From contig WELB01000084.1 of assembly GCA_009602725.1 (NCBI GenBank), positions 377,743 through 432,306 of the forward strand: 54,564 nucleotides of DNA, given 5' to 3'. Source of the DNA: Spirogloea muscicola (Eukaryota > Streptophyta > Zygnematophyceae > Spirogloeales > Spirogloeaceae). Made by a program: the position numbers and the translations under genes. This document shows, piece after piece, positions 9,576 through 21,034 of the stretch; position 1 is the first letter of the stretch, and every line of letters starts with the position of its first letter. The notes beneath the pieces are model-generated. The model searched no databases, had not been told where the DNA came from, and saw only the letters and a list, made by a program, of their open reading frames with translations.

Positions 9576-11038
9576 ATGGTCTGTGAGAAGTGTGAGTGCC
9601 TGCACGAGCCTGGGCCTCCTTGCTGGGGACAAAGCACGGCTGGCTTGAGGGCCACCATGTTTCAGTCCCATTTGCTTCCTAGCTACTCTTTGGCAACTGC
9701 CAGACTGGGTGGTCTTGCAGTGTGAAGCACTGTGCGGGAATCTGAGAGCCTTGCAGACTGTACTACACAAAGCTACATTGTGGGTCTCCTAAAAAGCGTA
9801 ACTGGAGAGTAGATGAGAAGTGCCTCTTCCAGTATTCGCTGCGAGGAAGGCATTGCTGCCAGACGGACAGGGGGACAGGACGAGGCAGGCATGCATTTGC
9901 GCTAGTCAGATGGAGCAACCCTGCAGTGCTATCCAGACCAGGCATGGAGACGGAGACCCCCTGCTCATACCTGCGGCAGAGGCCGTCTGCGAGGGCAATG
10001 GCCTAGTCGGAGGTCCAGCGCATGCAGTCAGAAGTCGGTGACCTTGCACCGGAGCTTGCACTGGGAGCTTATGGGCTGGCATCATGTTCGTGCCTGTTGG
10101 TGTCAGGCGAAAAGAAGCTGTCTAAAGTCATTGTGCCCGACAAGTGGAAAGAGGGTGCCAGCAACACCAAGGAGGCAGGAGGGCGCAAGATTAACGAGAA
10201 CAAGCTCCTCTCCAGCAAGAAGCGGTAAGCTTGCATGAAGCCATGCCAAGCCTTCAGTGAGGACTTTCAGAGGAGCATGGCCAGTTTGTTTTCTGGAGAC
10301 CACAACAATATATCCTTAGTCTAAGCATTGTTGCAAGCCTAAGCATGCAGTTCAAGGTAGGTCTTAAGAGTCCTGCAGACTGGATGTGATGCACAATCAG
10401 GAAGGTTCTAACTGATAGATGAATTTCAGTGTGTGCGTGAATGTGGAAAATCGTTGCCCTGTTGGACCAAGGGGCAATCTACATTAGTCGGCCAAACGAG
10501 CAACAGGACGGATTCCATTTTAGCCACCATTGCTCAATACAGCCTGCCCTGGTTTATGCTGCTTTCCCAGGTGGACCCCATACGGTGCCTCGGGCGCCTT
10601 CAAGTGCATAATCTGCAAGCAGCAGTTGCACCAGGAGGCCAAATATTGCCAATCCTGCGCTTACAAGAAAGGTGACTATGACTAGTTACTCCACCTTGAC
10701 TCCTACTTCTTTGATCTCTTCTGGCACCCATCATTGGACTCGGTGGGTCTTTGTCCACTATGAGATCAACCTGATGCCCCTTAGTGATATCGGCCAGGAA
10801 GCAACTCATAGAAAGTTCCACCCAGGCACTTGAGGGTTCAGAATACTCATCGGCTGGCAAGCTGCACTGGCCGGTACGGTAGTCACAGATGATTAATGTT
10901 AGTGGCCGGATCTAGTGAGCGTCTGCGCAGCCTGAAATTTCCGCGAGCTAATTCAGAGCCCTTTCCTGTGCAGGGGTGTGCGCCATGTGTGGTAAGCAGG
11001 TGCTGGACACATCTTCGTACAAGCAGTCCCAGACATGA
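9576..11038 (+). CDS. CRIPT: CRIPT, cysteine-rich PDZ-binding protein homologue
   Basis: CRIPT is a small zinc-binding protein conserved across eukaryotes. In animals it binds PDZ domains and microtubules, and it is also reported in the minor spliceosome. Four exons join in phase: 9576-9591, 10107-10224, 10571-10671 and 10974-11038 (stop TGA), giving 99 aa against about 101 in animals. The protein begins MVCEKCEKKL, followed by VPDKWKEGA and GGRKINENKLLSSKKR. Three further CxxC pairs then follow: CIIC, CQSCAYKK and GVCAMCGKQVLD, ending SYKQSQT. All four CxxC pairs of the family are intact. The first exon is only 16 nt and ends after the first base of the codon for the second Cys. The end does not carry the animal PDZ-binding motif (SV). 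The neighbouring SFR2 start is divergent but 3 kb away, separated by retroelements. Confidence 0.95.
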
Positions 11039-11626
11039 CAGGCACCACTATCTTAGATTGTTGAGCCACCCAAGTCATTCTTAGATTACTTTGTCAATTG
11101 GGTAGAAGGTCAGTAACACACGCCCAACATTGCCATGTCCAACTCTATGATTGCTGCAGTTGGCATCCAAGTACTCCTAAGGCTTGCTCCGTGCTCAAGG
11201 TGGAGGGCATGTTGCAGGCTGCCTGCTTTTAGCGTGACTTGCGTTGCAGCAAGCACATAGTCATGCGTGCAGCATGCTTACAAGGGAGAAGATATCAGGA
11301 GATGCCAATTGGCTTGCAAGAAAGGAGTCGCTGTTAGCATACACTCAATTGTAGCTGAAGTTGCCATTACTGCAACTAAAGCTGGCACCCAGTCAAAATT
11401 GACAATTTAACATTGAGGAGTAGAGGTGGTCGCGCTTGCACAGCTCAATACCTCGTTTCAGCAGGTGCTGCTTTTTCAGGGTGGGCAGCAACCCAACTGC
11501 TAGGCAGATCTAACACTTAGGCTAATGAGGGCAAGTATTCCTGGGCAATGAAGGAGCAACGTGTCTTAAGACACTGGTCGAGATAAAGAGGGTTGTTGAA
11601 GAGGCGTCAAGAGGAAAAGGTGGACT
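11039..11626. other. Convergent intergenic spacer CRIPT / P5CR
   Basis: About 590 bp between two 3' ends. No coding exon, repeat or hairpin tail was recognised. It is presumably both 3' UTRs and a short spacer. Confidence 0.5.
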
Positions 11627-14564
11627 TCACTTGCCCATTTCTTTGCTGCGCGCTGTTGCTGCAAGCACGGCATTGATGATGGACGCCCGAAATCCTCCCT
11701 TCTCCAGCTCATGTATGCCAGCTATTGTAGTGCCTGCAAAGCGACCAAGATCTCTAAGTACTTTACGGTGATAGAAAGCTTGGCTGGATTGCACAGCTGC
11801 AAACCAAGTCAGTTGATCATGGCAGCAATGCACACGGCAAGCAATCTAAGTTACCTCCTGGTGAGGCCACCGAATCCTTAAGTTGCCCTGGATGTTTTCC
11901 AGAATCTAGCACCATCTTTGCAGAGCCTAAGACCTGCTTGCAGCATGTCCAGATGAAAAATGTGTCAGCATACACAGCAGAGCATTGGTTCACTGCAGTA
12001 TGTGAGGATAGTAGCCCCTTCAATTGCCTCTGATTGACGCTGAAGTGAAAAGCTGAGTTGGGATGGTGGAAACCCAATTGATCAGGAATGATAAACATGT
12101 CGCTAAGGAGGAGCAAGTAATTACTGCTCAAGCAAATAGGACTTACTGTTTGTGCTGCCAATGACAGAGCGACCTCCCTTGGAAGTCCTGCAGCTACTCC
12201 TCCATCAGCAAGTGCCTCTATGGCGATAAACACGTATGCTGGTCCGCTTCCACTATGAGGTGTCGTCAACGCAGAGCAAACAATGGAGGTGCACATAAGT
12301 GGCAATGTCTTCCAGCTTGGAGCCTGCCAGCAATCAACGGTGGACCAGCTCCTGTCTCACACCTTGCAAGGCACTAACATCCCCTGGAGGCAGCGTACAA
12401 GGGTTGAGATGCTTCCTCTGTACCTAAGTCCAGTGACTGCATCCAGTAGCTTCTCATCGATGGAGTGGATTTTCCCAACCGCCTCAAATATGGCTTGCAC
12501 AAGCGCCGCATCCTCTTCCGTTGCATTTTTGCCAGGACTCATGGCTACACCACAGAAAGTACTTGGCCCAAGGCTGTGAGACAAGTGTGTACGAGATTGC
12601 TGTGATTGCTAAGGTTGCTGAGGATGCCAGCGTTCAGGCAGTCAACACACATGCTCTCAGTGGCGCTTTCTCTAAATCATCAATATTCCGAATAACTCAA
12701 TTGACCATACCACACTAACATGGACTGCAAGTTGAGATTTTAGTTGAGAGAACAAACCTGCAGCAGTCTCACCAACAAAGCAAGGAGTATTTGGCATTAC
12801 TCTGACAACGCGAGCATGTGCCCCAGCCCATTCCTGCCACAGAATCAGCATACAATGCTCGTCAGACTATGGCATGCAGTTCATATAGCGGCTTGCTGAA
12901 GGCAATATCGTCATCCAGAATTTTTACCTGCACCTTATGTATGTGTAACACTGGACAACCTTGAACCGTGGTGTACAATGTGGGCTGCTGAAAGTTATGA
13001 GAGGCTCACTTGAAGGTGTGCTAAGGTCACTCCAGCAGCAATTGATACCACAAGCTGCCTTTTGGTAAGGACATGAGTGTCTCTAAGTTGTTGCAATACT
13101 GACTGCACTGCAGAATCAGCAAACTTGCACAGAGTATGAGGAGGCTTTGTTTGCATATATCCTGCAGCTATATCCTTCTCCACAAAGCAAATACAAAATT
13201 GTGCTGTAGTAAGGATCAACAAACACAGCACCAACAGGCTCTGCACGACACATTGTCAAAGCCAATGGGCCCTCTGGTGGACATGACGGTCTTACATTCC
13301 TCATGCACAGCAACAGGGCTAAGAGCTCTCAAGGCACCTCACCTATCCAGGGCTTCACAGCTAAAATCACCACATCACACCACTCGACTACCTGTCAAGC
13401 AGTGTGCAGCCTGGCTTATTGAAGTAAGATGCTCTTCTTCTGGTGCAGAACACTTGTATAATGAGCTGCATTAGTCCGAAGCAATGTCCGAGACAACAAC
13501 AATATAAGTATCGTGTGAAGCTACTCACCTCTTCGCTCTTCTCGAGTGCCAGTGCTCCACAATCCCTGAAGATGTCCAGACGTGCTTGGCTTAGATCTGT
13601 GGCTGCCATCTGGTCGCCTTTCATCACATTCGCCTTCATTAGTCCCTTGGCTAAGGCCTCTGCCATCTGACCTGTGAACATCTCAATCATTCGGTCACTA
13701 GTCTTCAATCGAGCTCAGTTGCTGGAGGGTGGGTCATTGGCACCTTCTGGAAAGTTAGGCATTAATAAAGCATCATATAATACCACGCTGTCTTGCAGGC
13801 GGGTATTTGGCCTCTGCAATGTGTGTGGCTAGGCAAATGGGGGATCTTGACAATGCTGCAACTTGCCCAGCCACGGCTCACAGGCTCATGATAGATTACC
13901 AGCGCCAATGAAGCCCAGCTTAGTGTGCTCAAGTGCTGCCATAGCTTCCTCGCTGAGGTTGGGCCGGTACGACTCGTCGTAAGCAGCGCTCTCCCAGAGT
14001 CCTCGCCGACCGCTGTGCCTGTCCCAATATCTCTTGCTCTTGTACAATGGTCCAGCAAACCTCTGCCTCTGGATCCTTTCTGCTAGGCAGCAGTATGTCC
14101 GGTCTTGCGACGTATACGCGACTGACCGCCTCGATCTCCAGAAGCCTGCCGCTGTTATCGGCTCCGCAGATGTGACCTGCATTGCCATTCGCAAGGCTCT
14201 GGTCAGATTGCCCTTGCTAAGCAGCCGTGACCAGCATACTACCAGCAAGAAGAAGCTCACATTGCGCGCCTGACTCGGCACAGCAGCTTGTCACTTCGCG
14301 TGTCGTCAGACTTGTGAAAGGACGCTCGTAAGCGTCCTTGGCAACGCTGCTGAGGGCCTGCGAAAGTGCTGAAACAAGCGGACCGGCGCCGGGGCTCCCT
14401 GCCTGGCGCAAGCAGCGTGAGGCCTCGGCGGCGACGGCGGCGACGGTGGCGGAAGCGCAAGGGAGGCAGAAGAGGCGGCCGCGGAGGGCGGCTGCGGCGG
14501 CGGCGGCGGACAAGCGGCAAGCGGCGCGGGGCGTCGGCGCGGCGCAGGCGACGGCGGCCAGCAT
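11627..14564 (-). CDS. P5CR: Pyrroline-5-carboxylate reductase, probably plastid-targeted
   Basis: This enzyme performs the last step of proline synthesis, the NAD(P)H-dependent reduction of pyrroline-5-carboxylate. Exons from the Rossmann motif on join in phase: one ending at 13910, then 13671-13529, 13391-13343, 13107-13010, 12833-12758, 12544-12424, 12252-12147, 11933-11855 and 11733-11627. Motifs in order are [16 protein letters not shown] (dinucleotide binding), [85 protein letters not shown] and [15 protein letters not shown] near the C-terminus, ending KEMGK. The likely start is the ATG at 14564, which opens an Ala/Arg-rich stretch typical of a transit peptide. Where this first exon joins the AYDESYRPN segment near 13995 is unresolved, because several donor/acceptor pairs are possible between 13960 and 14340. 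The catalytic core looks complete. Confidence 0.92.
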
Positions 14565-16375
14565 CGCCGCCCTCTAAGCCCCGGCCCGGCGCTTGTGGCT
14601 CTCGACCGTCTGGCTGCGTGATATTTGGCACACCGTAGCGGCTCTCCACACTTTGCGGCCTTCACGTTCAGCGTCAATTCGCAAAGACTGCGACGACCTA
14701 TTTTGTGGTTTTGCGCCTTCTGCCCTTTCGGACCTTGTTCATTCCAATTTGCACTGCGCACGCACGGCTTTGGCCACAACTTGCATCTGCGTGCTGCCCG
14801 TGCTCTAGCTGCAGCCTCTGGCTTTTGTTACGTGTCTTTCTTCCTCTCAGTACCACCGTGTCAGCCACAAAAGTCAGATGAGCTGCGAGTGGGAGATATG
14901 ATCGGATGCACAAGGAGAGGCTGCTCAAACGGGCGCAACCGGCATGGTGGTGTAGCTTCCTTGACCAATGGAGGAGCCATGGAGAGACGTATGCGATAGC
15001 ATGCGCATGTGCACGACGCACGACACACGACACAAGACAGGCTTAACAGGCTAAATTGGGGTGGCCTCTCACAGCCATTGCCTTACAATGGAAGAGCTGC
15101 TTCTAACTTGGGGAGCCGGAGCACCGTTACAGAAGAAGTGGCTCGCTCAATGGCCTCCATCTGCATCATCTCGTGTCCAGTTGTGTAGTTCCTTTTCGGC
15201 ACCGTTTTGTGGCCTTTGGATATCGTCCTTATTTTCTGGGCTGGCTTTGCTAGCCCTCTAGCCCTCTTTTTCTATGGGCGAGCAATTTCTTTAATGGGGG
15301 CAAGGGCTGACATGAGAAGCCAGCCCGTAAAGGATGACAAGGTTCGAAGGGGCCAATAGGACAAGCGCTTACAAACTGACTGGTGGCTGTGAGATCAGGG
15401 GGATTGTTTTCCGGCAGCTAGTCTGTCGGAGTTGAGGCTTCTCACTCGTTGCTACTGAAGAAGGCATGCAACGCGCATGACATTGAAAGTGAGGCCAATT
15501 TTAGCCTTATAATAATCCTGTTACGGGGTAATACTGAGTGGTCTATCTACACCCGTTCTGACATAGCGCCTTAGGCCCCTCCGCCATTTTGGCCCTTCGA
15601 CCCTTCGTCAATTCTGTTCGGGCTGGCTTTTCACAGCCCTTGCCCCCATTGGGAGAGCCACTTCTCTGTGAGAGGCCAGCCCAACGGAATGGACAATGTC
15701 AAACTACGAAGGACTACGAAGGCTACAGAAGCCAGTGGCCTGACTTATGACGCCCAGCGCGCTGATGAATAGCCAGAGCTTGGGAGCGCTGCAAATTAAA
15801 GCACCTTTTTGAGTAGAGGTCGATGGCTGTGATTGGCCAGCCCAGAAAAACAACGAACAAATTCGAAGGGGGGATGAAAGACTTACTTCTCTGGGCTGGC
15901 CATATTTCATGTGAGGGTGACTTACTCGCCCCTTCTCGTCCTTTGTTATTCTTTTTTGGGCTGGCTTTTTCAGCCCCTATCCTCAATGGGCGTGCCCTTC
16001 TCTCACTTACTCCCAGCTGCGACTTGACCGGCACGTGTCTCCACTCGGAGCCCGGTCCAACTTGGCCGCTCAGGCCCTCCATCACTCAGTACACGCGTTC
16101 CCGTCCGACTCCTAGCACTGCAGGTCCCGACCGCCGCGCCGCGACGGGACCGCCCCCGCCGACGCCGGTGCTGCCAAATGTCGGAAGCCGGACCTGGAAG
16201 ACCTCTGCTGCCGGAGTTGCCGCCAACGACGTCGCACCGGCGGGTGATCGATGAGAGCGTCACAAGCTGGAAGCTGCTACATCGCGTAGGTTGAAGGCCT
16301 CAGCTCGGCACGACGGCGCCGTCAACTCAAGCGGCTGCCAGCTAGTGCGGTCGCCCGTTCTGGCGGCGTCGTTCC
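14565..16375. other. Divergent P5CR / bestrophin interval, invaded by repeats
   Basis: GC-rich sequence next to the P5CR start (14565-14640) and around 16050-16375 next to the bestrophin start probably contains the two promoters. The middle (about 15060-16010) is made of retroelement tails, listed separately. A degenerate LLTRCY-stop remnant lies at 15440-15460. No conserved gene was found. Confidence 0.5.
15060..16010. repeat. Cluster of hairpin tails of the retroelement family
   Basis: Hairpins with the conserved GGCTG/CAGCC arms lie at 15238-15256 (plus), 15305-15326 (minus), 15620-15639 (plus), about 15664-15682 (minus), 15825-15843 (minus) and 15958-15977 (plus). Plus copies are preceded by versions of CTTTGTTATTCTTTTTT and followed by ...ATGGGCGAGC. 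Minus copies have the reverse. A fragment around 15740-15800 resembles, in reverse, the segment at 53630-53700. The coding part is essentially gone. Confidence 0.65.
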
Positions 16376-19300
16376 ATGATCATCTACAAGAAGGGCTTCG
16401 GCGCCATCAACCTCCTCTTCCGTGTCTATGGCTCCGCATGGCCGCGCGCTCTTGTTCTGGCAGTTCCCAGTGCAGTCGCCGCCGGCTTCATCAAGGCCTA
16501 TTCTAACGATCACAACCAGCACCATTACTTCCTGCACCCTTATCCATGTAAGCTCATAGAGCCATAGACGCATTGTCGTACTTGCCCTGGCATTGAACCT
16601 GTTGTGTAAGTCTGAGATTTTTGCAACCACCTATCCATGTCATCACGCGGTCAGATGCCCACTTGTGGCTGTCTGCGAAGCTAGACTATCTGATCACCTC
16701 AATGACAAGTAATTGAGCTGTCACTTTACTTGCTTGCTTGCTCAGTCTGCTCGAGTGTGCATTGGACTGATGGCTACATAAGGGATGCAGAAAGAAGGTG
16801 GATCTGTCTGGAGGGCTGTCATCACAGCCATCCAAGTATAGGACAAGCCTTTATCAGCCGTTTCACTGGTTCTTATTGACAGATTCGGTCTTCGCCAGCA
16901 TGTTGGCATTTTTGATCATCTTCCGAACCAACCTGAGCTACGCTGTGAGTGTCTTGCTTGAGCTTCTCCTTTCAAGCGAGCCTTTGTGAAGTGCCCGCAT
17001 GTCTATACTACATCGCCACCATCTCCATGGTGATGCAAATCATTGAGACAAGGGACAACATGTTCCTACATGAGAACGTTTCAAGCGCGCTCATTCATAA
17101 AGCTTAGTATCCTAGATTGGCACTTCACCATAGGATAAGGGTCAATCTTGACCTCTTTGCAGAGGTACTGGGAGGCAAGGACCATGATCACTCAGATGAG
17201 GTTTGTTACTTGCACAAACCCCTGTCATGTCATACATGCAGCTCCATGAGAATGATTCATCAGACAAATGTGTTGGCCAGTCAAGGTCTCTCATTATGGG
17301 CTAGGAACTGACACCTTCTTGCTTGTGGAGAAGCTCCAAGTGGGCGGACGCTGTTGTTCAGGTGATCTTCATACCAACGCTGCTGCAAGTATCAGCGCGC
17401 TGTATCCTGCTGCTTCTGCAAGTATCAGAGTCTCAATAGGATTGCGAAGAGAGAAGGGCTGCTCCAAAGGCTTGTACGTGTTTAAAACTAGGTCACAAAG
17501 AATTCGGACCAAGACAGTCTGCCGCTTGCAGCTCTTTTATGAATGGATTAGTTACGCTGTATCATCAAGGTGCTCAGCTGACTGTGACTCGCTGTTTGAC
17601 TTATGCAAAAAGCAAAGCCGCAAAGCCGTGACAGGGAGCTCCCTGTGGGCTTTGAGCAGGTCATCACGTTCGACGAGTCCGCTAAGGAGCCTGCTGTCCC
17701 CGGAGGCACCCAGTTCCGTGCTGAATTCATTCATGCAATGAGCTTGATGCATGCCTTAGCCATGCAGGTAAGCTGTCAGAAAGCACCAATGATTTGTCTT
17801 CATTCTGGACTATTCTGGAAAGCACAACTGCTGCTTCTGAAGCCTGTGACTGCGTGATATGCAGAGGCTCCGAGGGGATGACGACCTCACCAATCTCATA
17901 CCAGGTGATTGTCAGGCCTCGAACAAGCAGCCTGTCAACTATTTGCATATATTGCCATTTCTCAATGGGCAATTCAGGATCAGGTGTCAGCCACATGCAC
18001 CTTCTTGCAGTTATTGATAGATTAGCACCTCCCTCTTGCTCAATTGCTACTTGCTACTATGTATCTGCTGGTCATTTCCGATAGCATGTAGTCCAAATGT
18101 CCACTACAATCTGACCTATAGTCTCTCTCTTTTCTCTCTCACTACATGCTCTCGTTTGGCTTTGTGGCAGGCAGTCTTACTGAAATCTCAAAGCCTCCCC
18201 CTTACGATGCAGCTGAGATCTTGGAGTGGAAGAAGCGAAGGGGCTTAAAGTAAGCCTATCACTGTTCTTGTATTTTTCGATCTGCAGGGCACCTTGACGG
18301 TGCTGATACGAAAATCTATGAACCTGCACTGACCTCCTTTGCTTGTGGCAGAGGCTACATAATATTGCAAAGTCAACCAAAGCACTTTAAGAAGTACTGG
18401 CAATACATGCCCATTGTGGTCATTGGCGGCCTCAGCGGAGCAGAGACTGTTCTCCTTCAGGAAACGACAGACCGGGTATACATGCTCATGTGCTGGGTGC
18501 ACAGGGCGATGGTTGCACGCCGCACAGTAGGTGGTATCAAAGAGGATGCTCCCATTGTATCCCGCATCTATCAGGTCCTCTCAGGTGCACAGTAACTCCT
18601 TCTAACCTAGGGCTTTTGTTTACAGCAGGGCTTCGTCAGAGCCCTGATCAGAAGGACCAGCGTTGAAGTTGAACAACAAAGGAGTTGCTTTCTTTAGAAG
18701 GGAGCATTGACTTGGTTTGCATAGGACTGACTAGAAGAGGAGAAGCACTGAGTCCAACTTTGCCTGAATGCAGATGGCATGCTGGGATTCGAGAATGCAC
18801 ACAAAATCGGCACAACTCCATTTCCCTTCCCTTATGCTCAGTGCGTGGCAATCCTTCTGTACATCTATGCCTTCTCAGTCCCACTTCTAATGGCGGGGTG
18901 GATAGGGAATATCTGGCTTACAGTATGTTCCACCTTTGTGGCTGTGTTGTCCTTCTTCTTAATCAACGAGGTGGGTTGTCTACACAAAAGCAGGAGTTAT
19001 ACACTCACCGAAGGCACATGGGACGCCAATGAGCCAGCGATAAGCAAGCAAGCGAGCTTGTAGGCAGCTGCAAGGAATGGAGTTGCCATCTCATGTGCTC
19101 AGCAATCCTGCACATTTTGGCAGGTCGCTCGGGAGATTGAGGAGCCTTACAACTTTGACCCTAATGACCTCCCAGTTACATACCTGCACCATAAGTTCAA
19201 CTCAAGGCTGATCATTGCCTTCTGCAAGAGCCTGCTCCCCAAGGAGAATATATACGAGCACATTCAAGCCAGCAAGATCCGTTCACAGCTGGACTCAAAA

Positions 19301-19565
19301 AGGCTGCGGAGCTTTGGACACCAGAGTGAGAGTCGGCAGAGGTCCCTTGACCTAGAGGTGAATCAGGGTGTTGCAATTGTCTCTCCATTGCCTGCATAAC
19401 ACTGACAATCTTTGGTCACTTTGGTAAACATTGCAAGGACTTTGTACAAAGGCATTAAGCTTGCTATCCTGTCATAGATTGCACGCTAGATGTGATCTTT
19501 ATTTGCAGGCATTGATGACTCAGACTGGCCAAGTAGCAAGCTACAATTTAGGCTATCCACTATGA
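16376..19565 (+). CDS. Bestrophin-family anion channel
   Basis: Algal and plant bestrophins conduct chloride or bicarbonate across thylakoid or other membranes and act in photoprotection or the carbon-concentrating mechanism. Eleven exons join in phase: 16376-16547, 16883-16944, 17163-17200, 17331-17361, 17660-17767, 17865-17904, 18171-18249, 18352-18584, 18774-18970, 19124-19357 and 19509-19565 (TGA), giving 416 aa. Landmarks are LLFRVYGSAWP in TM1, FRTNLSYA followed by RYWEARTMITQM (~71-89, the diagnostic FR.N.SY.RYWE block), a Pro/charged segment ~155-177, WVHRAM and SRIYQ (~254), FPFPYAQ, then two membrane segments, and the family's conserved VAREIEEPYNFDPNDLP (~321-337). The N-terminus has no obvious long transit peptide, so its compartment is uncertain. 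The acceptor of exon 2 (after TTATTGACAG) was chosen because it alone keeps the phase and gives HPYPYSVFASM. The assignment to the family is firm. The ion carried is not determined. Confidence 0.92.
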
Positions 19566-19894
19566 CAGAGGACGTCTGGCATGCAACCAAACTGCCTGGA
19601 TCCAGACCAATATCAAAATCAGCAAGTGAGACAGCAAGATGCTAGTTAAACAACTTGAACAAACTGTGGCACAATGTGATGTACTCCTCCGCTGGTGTGA
19701 GAAGGTATTGGCTATGACATTCAGATTGCATGTATATACGATAAGAAGAGTGCAGTCAAAAAGAGTGCACCTGTAATCAAGCAGATGACTTGGCTGAGTT
19801 CTGCAAGTAGGCCTGTGTGCTTGAGTGTATATCAAGGTGTGAAGGATGACAGTGGCATTCGGAGGTGGCGGTCAACGAAGGGACTGAAGAAAAC

Positions 19895-20671
19895 TCAAGC
19901 CCCGTCCTCGTCCTCATCCACTATGGTTGTGCCACCACCACGGTGGTGGCGCACGCGCTTCAGGGCTACACCCTTGGACCGCTTTGGCGGCCGCTTTCCT
20001 AAGGGCGACGCCTGCTGACTGCCTTTGGTGCCTTTATCGTCCTCTTGCGATGCCGACCAGGAACTCTGTGACCGCACAGTCTTTGCTGATGGCGACAAGG
20101 CAAAGCTGCGCTCGTCTTGGCTGTCAAGATCGCCCTGCGACTGTGCCCCGATAGGGCTGGCTTGGTTCACGACCGCGTCACGGAGTTCGTCCGCCGAGCT
20201 GCCCGCCATTGCCAGAATGCGGGCTTTTGCTTGGTTGTCCTGCAGAAGGTCCAGCACAATGGCCTGCATGGCAGCGCTGGCGGCGACGCCTTCAAGCGGG
20301 AAAAGCTCGATCTTGAGCTTAGCCTGGCCCCGCGACTTCTGGCCGACGAGCCGCGCCCTCCCGGTGGGCTCGCCGCCGCGGCCGTCCAGCGCAGCGAGCT
20401 TCACGGAGTCGCTGGCGAAGGCCTCCCGCAGGACCTGGAGAAAGTAGGCGAGGTCGCCGCCGATGCCCAGCCCCGCCCGCATGGCCTCCAGCTCGCCCGC
20501 GCTGCGGGTGGCGCGCCACGAGCCGCCGCCGAAGTCGGACGCCAGGGCCTCGAGGCGGCCGGCGGCGGCCGGGCGCAGCACGAAGACCACCGGCAGGCCG
20601 CCCGGCGGGGGTGGGTCTCGCGCCGCGGTGCCACGCACGGGCGCAAAGCCCTCGAGGCCGGCAGCCGCCAT
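19895..20671 (-). CDS. Uncharacterised protein, possibly PAXX-like (XRCC4 superfamily)
   Basis: This is a single-exon frame of about 258 aa from the ATG at 20671 to a stop at 19895-19897. The first 150 residues suggest a compact alpha/beta domain: FVLRPAAAGRLEALASDF, a W followed by ELEAMRAGLGIGGDLAYF, then LREAF, V.L strands, and KLKIELFPLEGV before a helix with IVLDLLQDNQ. A Ser/Gln-rich linker follows. The C-terminus is very basic and then acidic: GKRPPKRSKGVALKRVRHH, then GGGTT and VDEDEDG. The order (short head, one helix, long disordered tail ending in a basic/acidic peptide) and the spacing of W, L.AL..FGL and hydrophobic strands recall PAXX, the Ku-binding end-joining factor. This is a resemblance I inferred by eye, not a confirmed homology. 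It shares a divergent promoter region with NUA. Other readings are a nuclear protein of unknown function or a lineage-specific protein. Confidence 0.6.
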   Translation of the reverse strand: MAAAGLEGFAPVRGTAARDPPPPGGLPVVFVLRPAAAGRLEALASDFGGGSWRATRSAGELEAMRAGLGIGGDLAYFLQVLREAFASDSVKLAALDGRGGEPTGRARLVGQKSRGQAKLKIELFPLEGVAASAAMQAIVLDLLQDNQAKARILAMAGSSADELRDAVVNQASPIGAQSQGDLDSQDERSFALSPSAKTVRSQSSWSASQEDDKGTKGSQQASPLGKRPPKRSKGVALKRVRHHRGGGTTIVDEDEDGA

Positions 20672-20907
20672 CAGCACCGGCCGACTGCCACCATCGCCTG
20701 AACCCTAAAGCTTAAAACGCAACCGCGCCGGTCTGACCTGACCTACGCTCTTACTTAGCTACTCACGCAATGGTAAGGCTGGGGGGGTTGATGTTACATA
20801 GTTCACAAGAACCTCGGGGGAGTAGGAAAAGATCGTGTATTAGAAAGAAATGTAGGCCAAATGGCCAGGTACAAAGGCAAGCACATCTAANCGCGAGCAG
20901 AGCGGCG

Positions 20908-20941
<34 letters not shown>

Positions 20942-21034
20942 CGAATCAAGGGACGCGCGGCTCGCCCGGCAAGGCGGGAAGGCTCCTCGCACTCCATAGA
21001 AGAGGATTCAGGGCGGCGCAGCTCGCCAGCAGCC
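20672..21034. promoter_or_regulatory. Divergent promoter region between PAXX-like gene and NUA
   Basis: About 360 bp separate the two start codons. It contains a telomere-like word (AACCCTAAAGC at 20701-20711), a 35-bp segment also found at 42449-42482, an n at 20891 and a (GGC)n tract at 20910-20937. No TATA box is evident. The short spacing makes it likely that both genes are transcribed from here. Confidence 0.45.
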
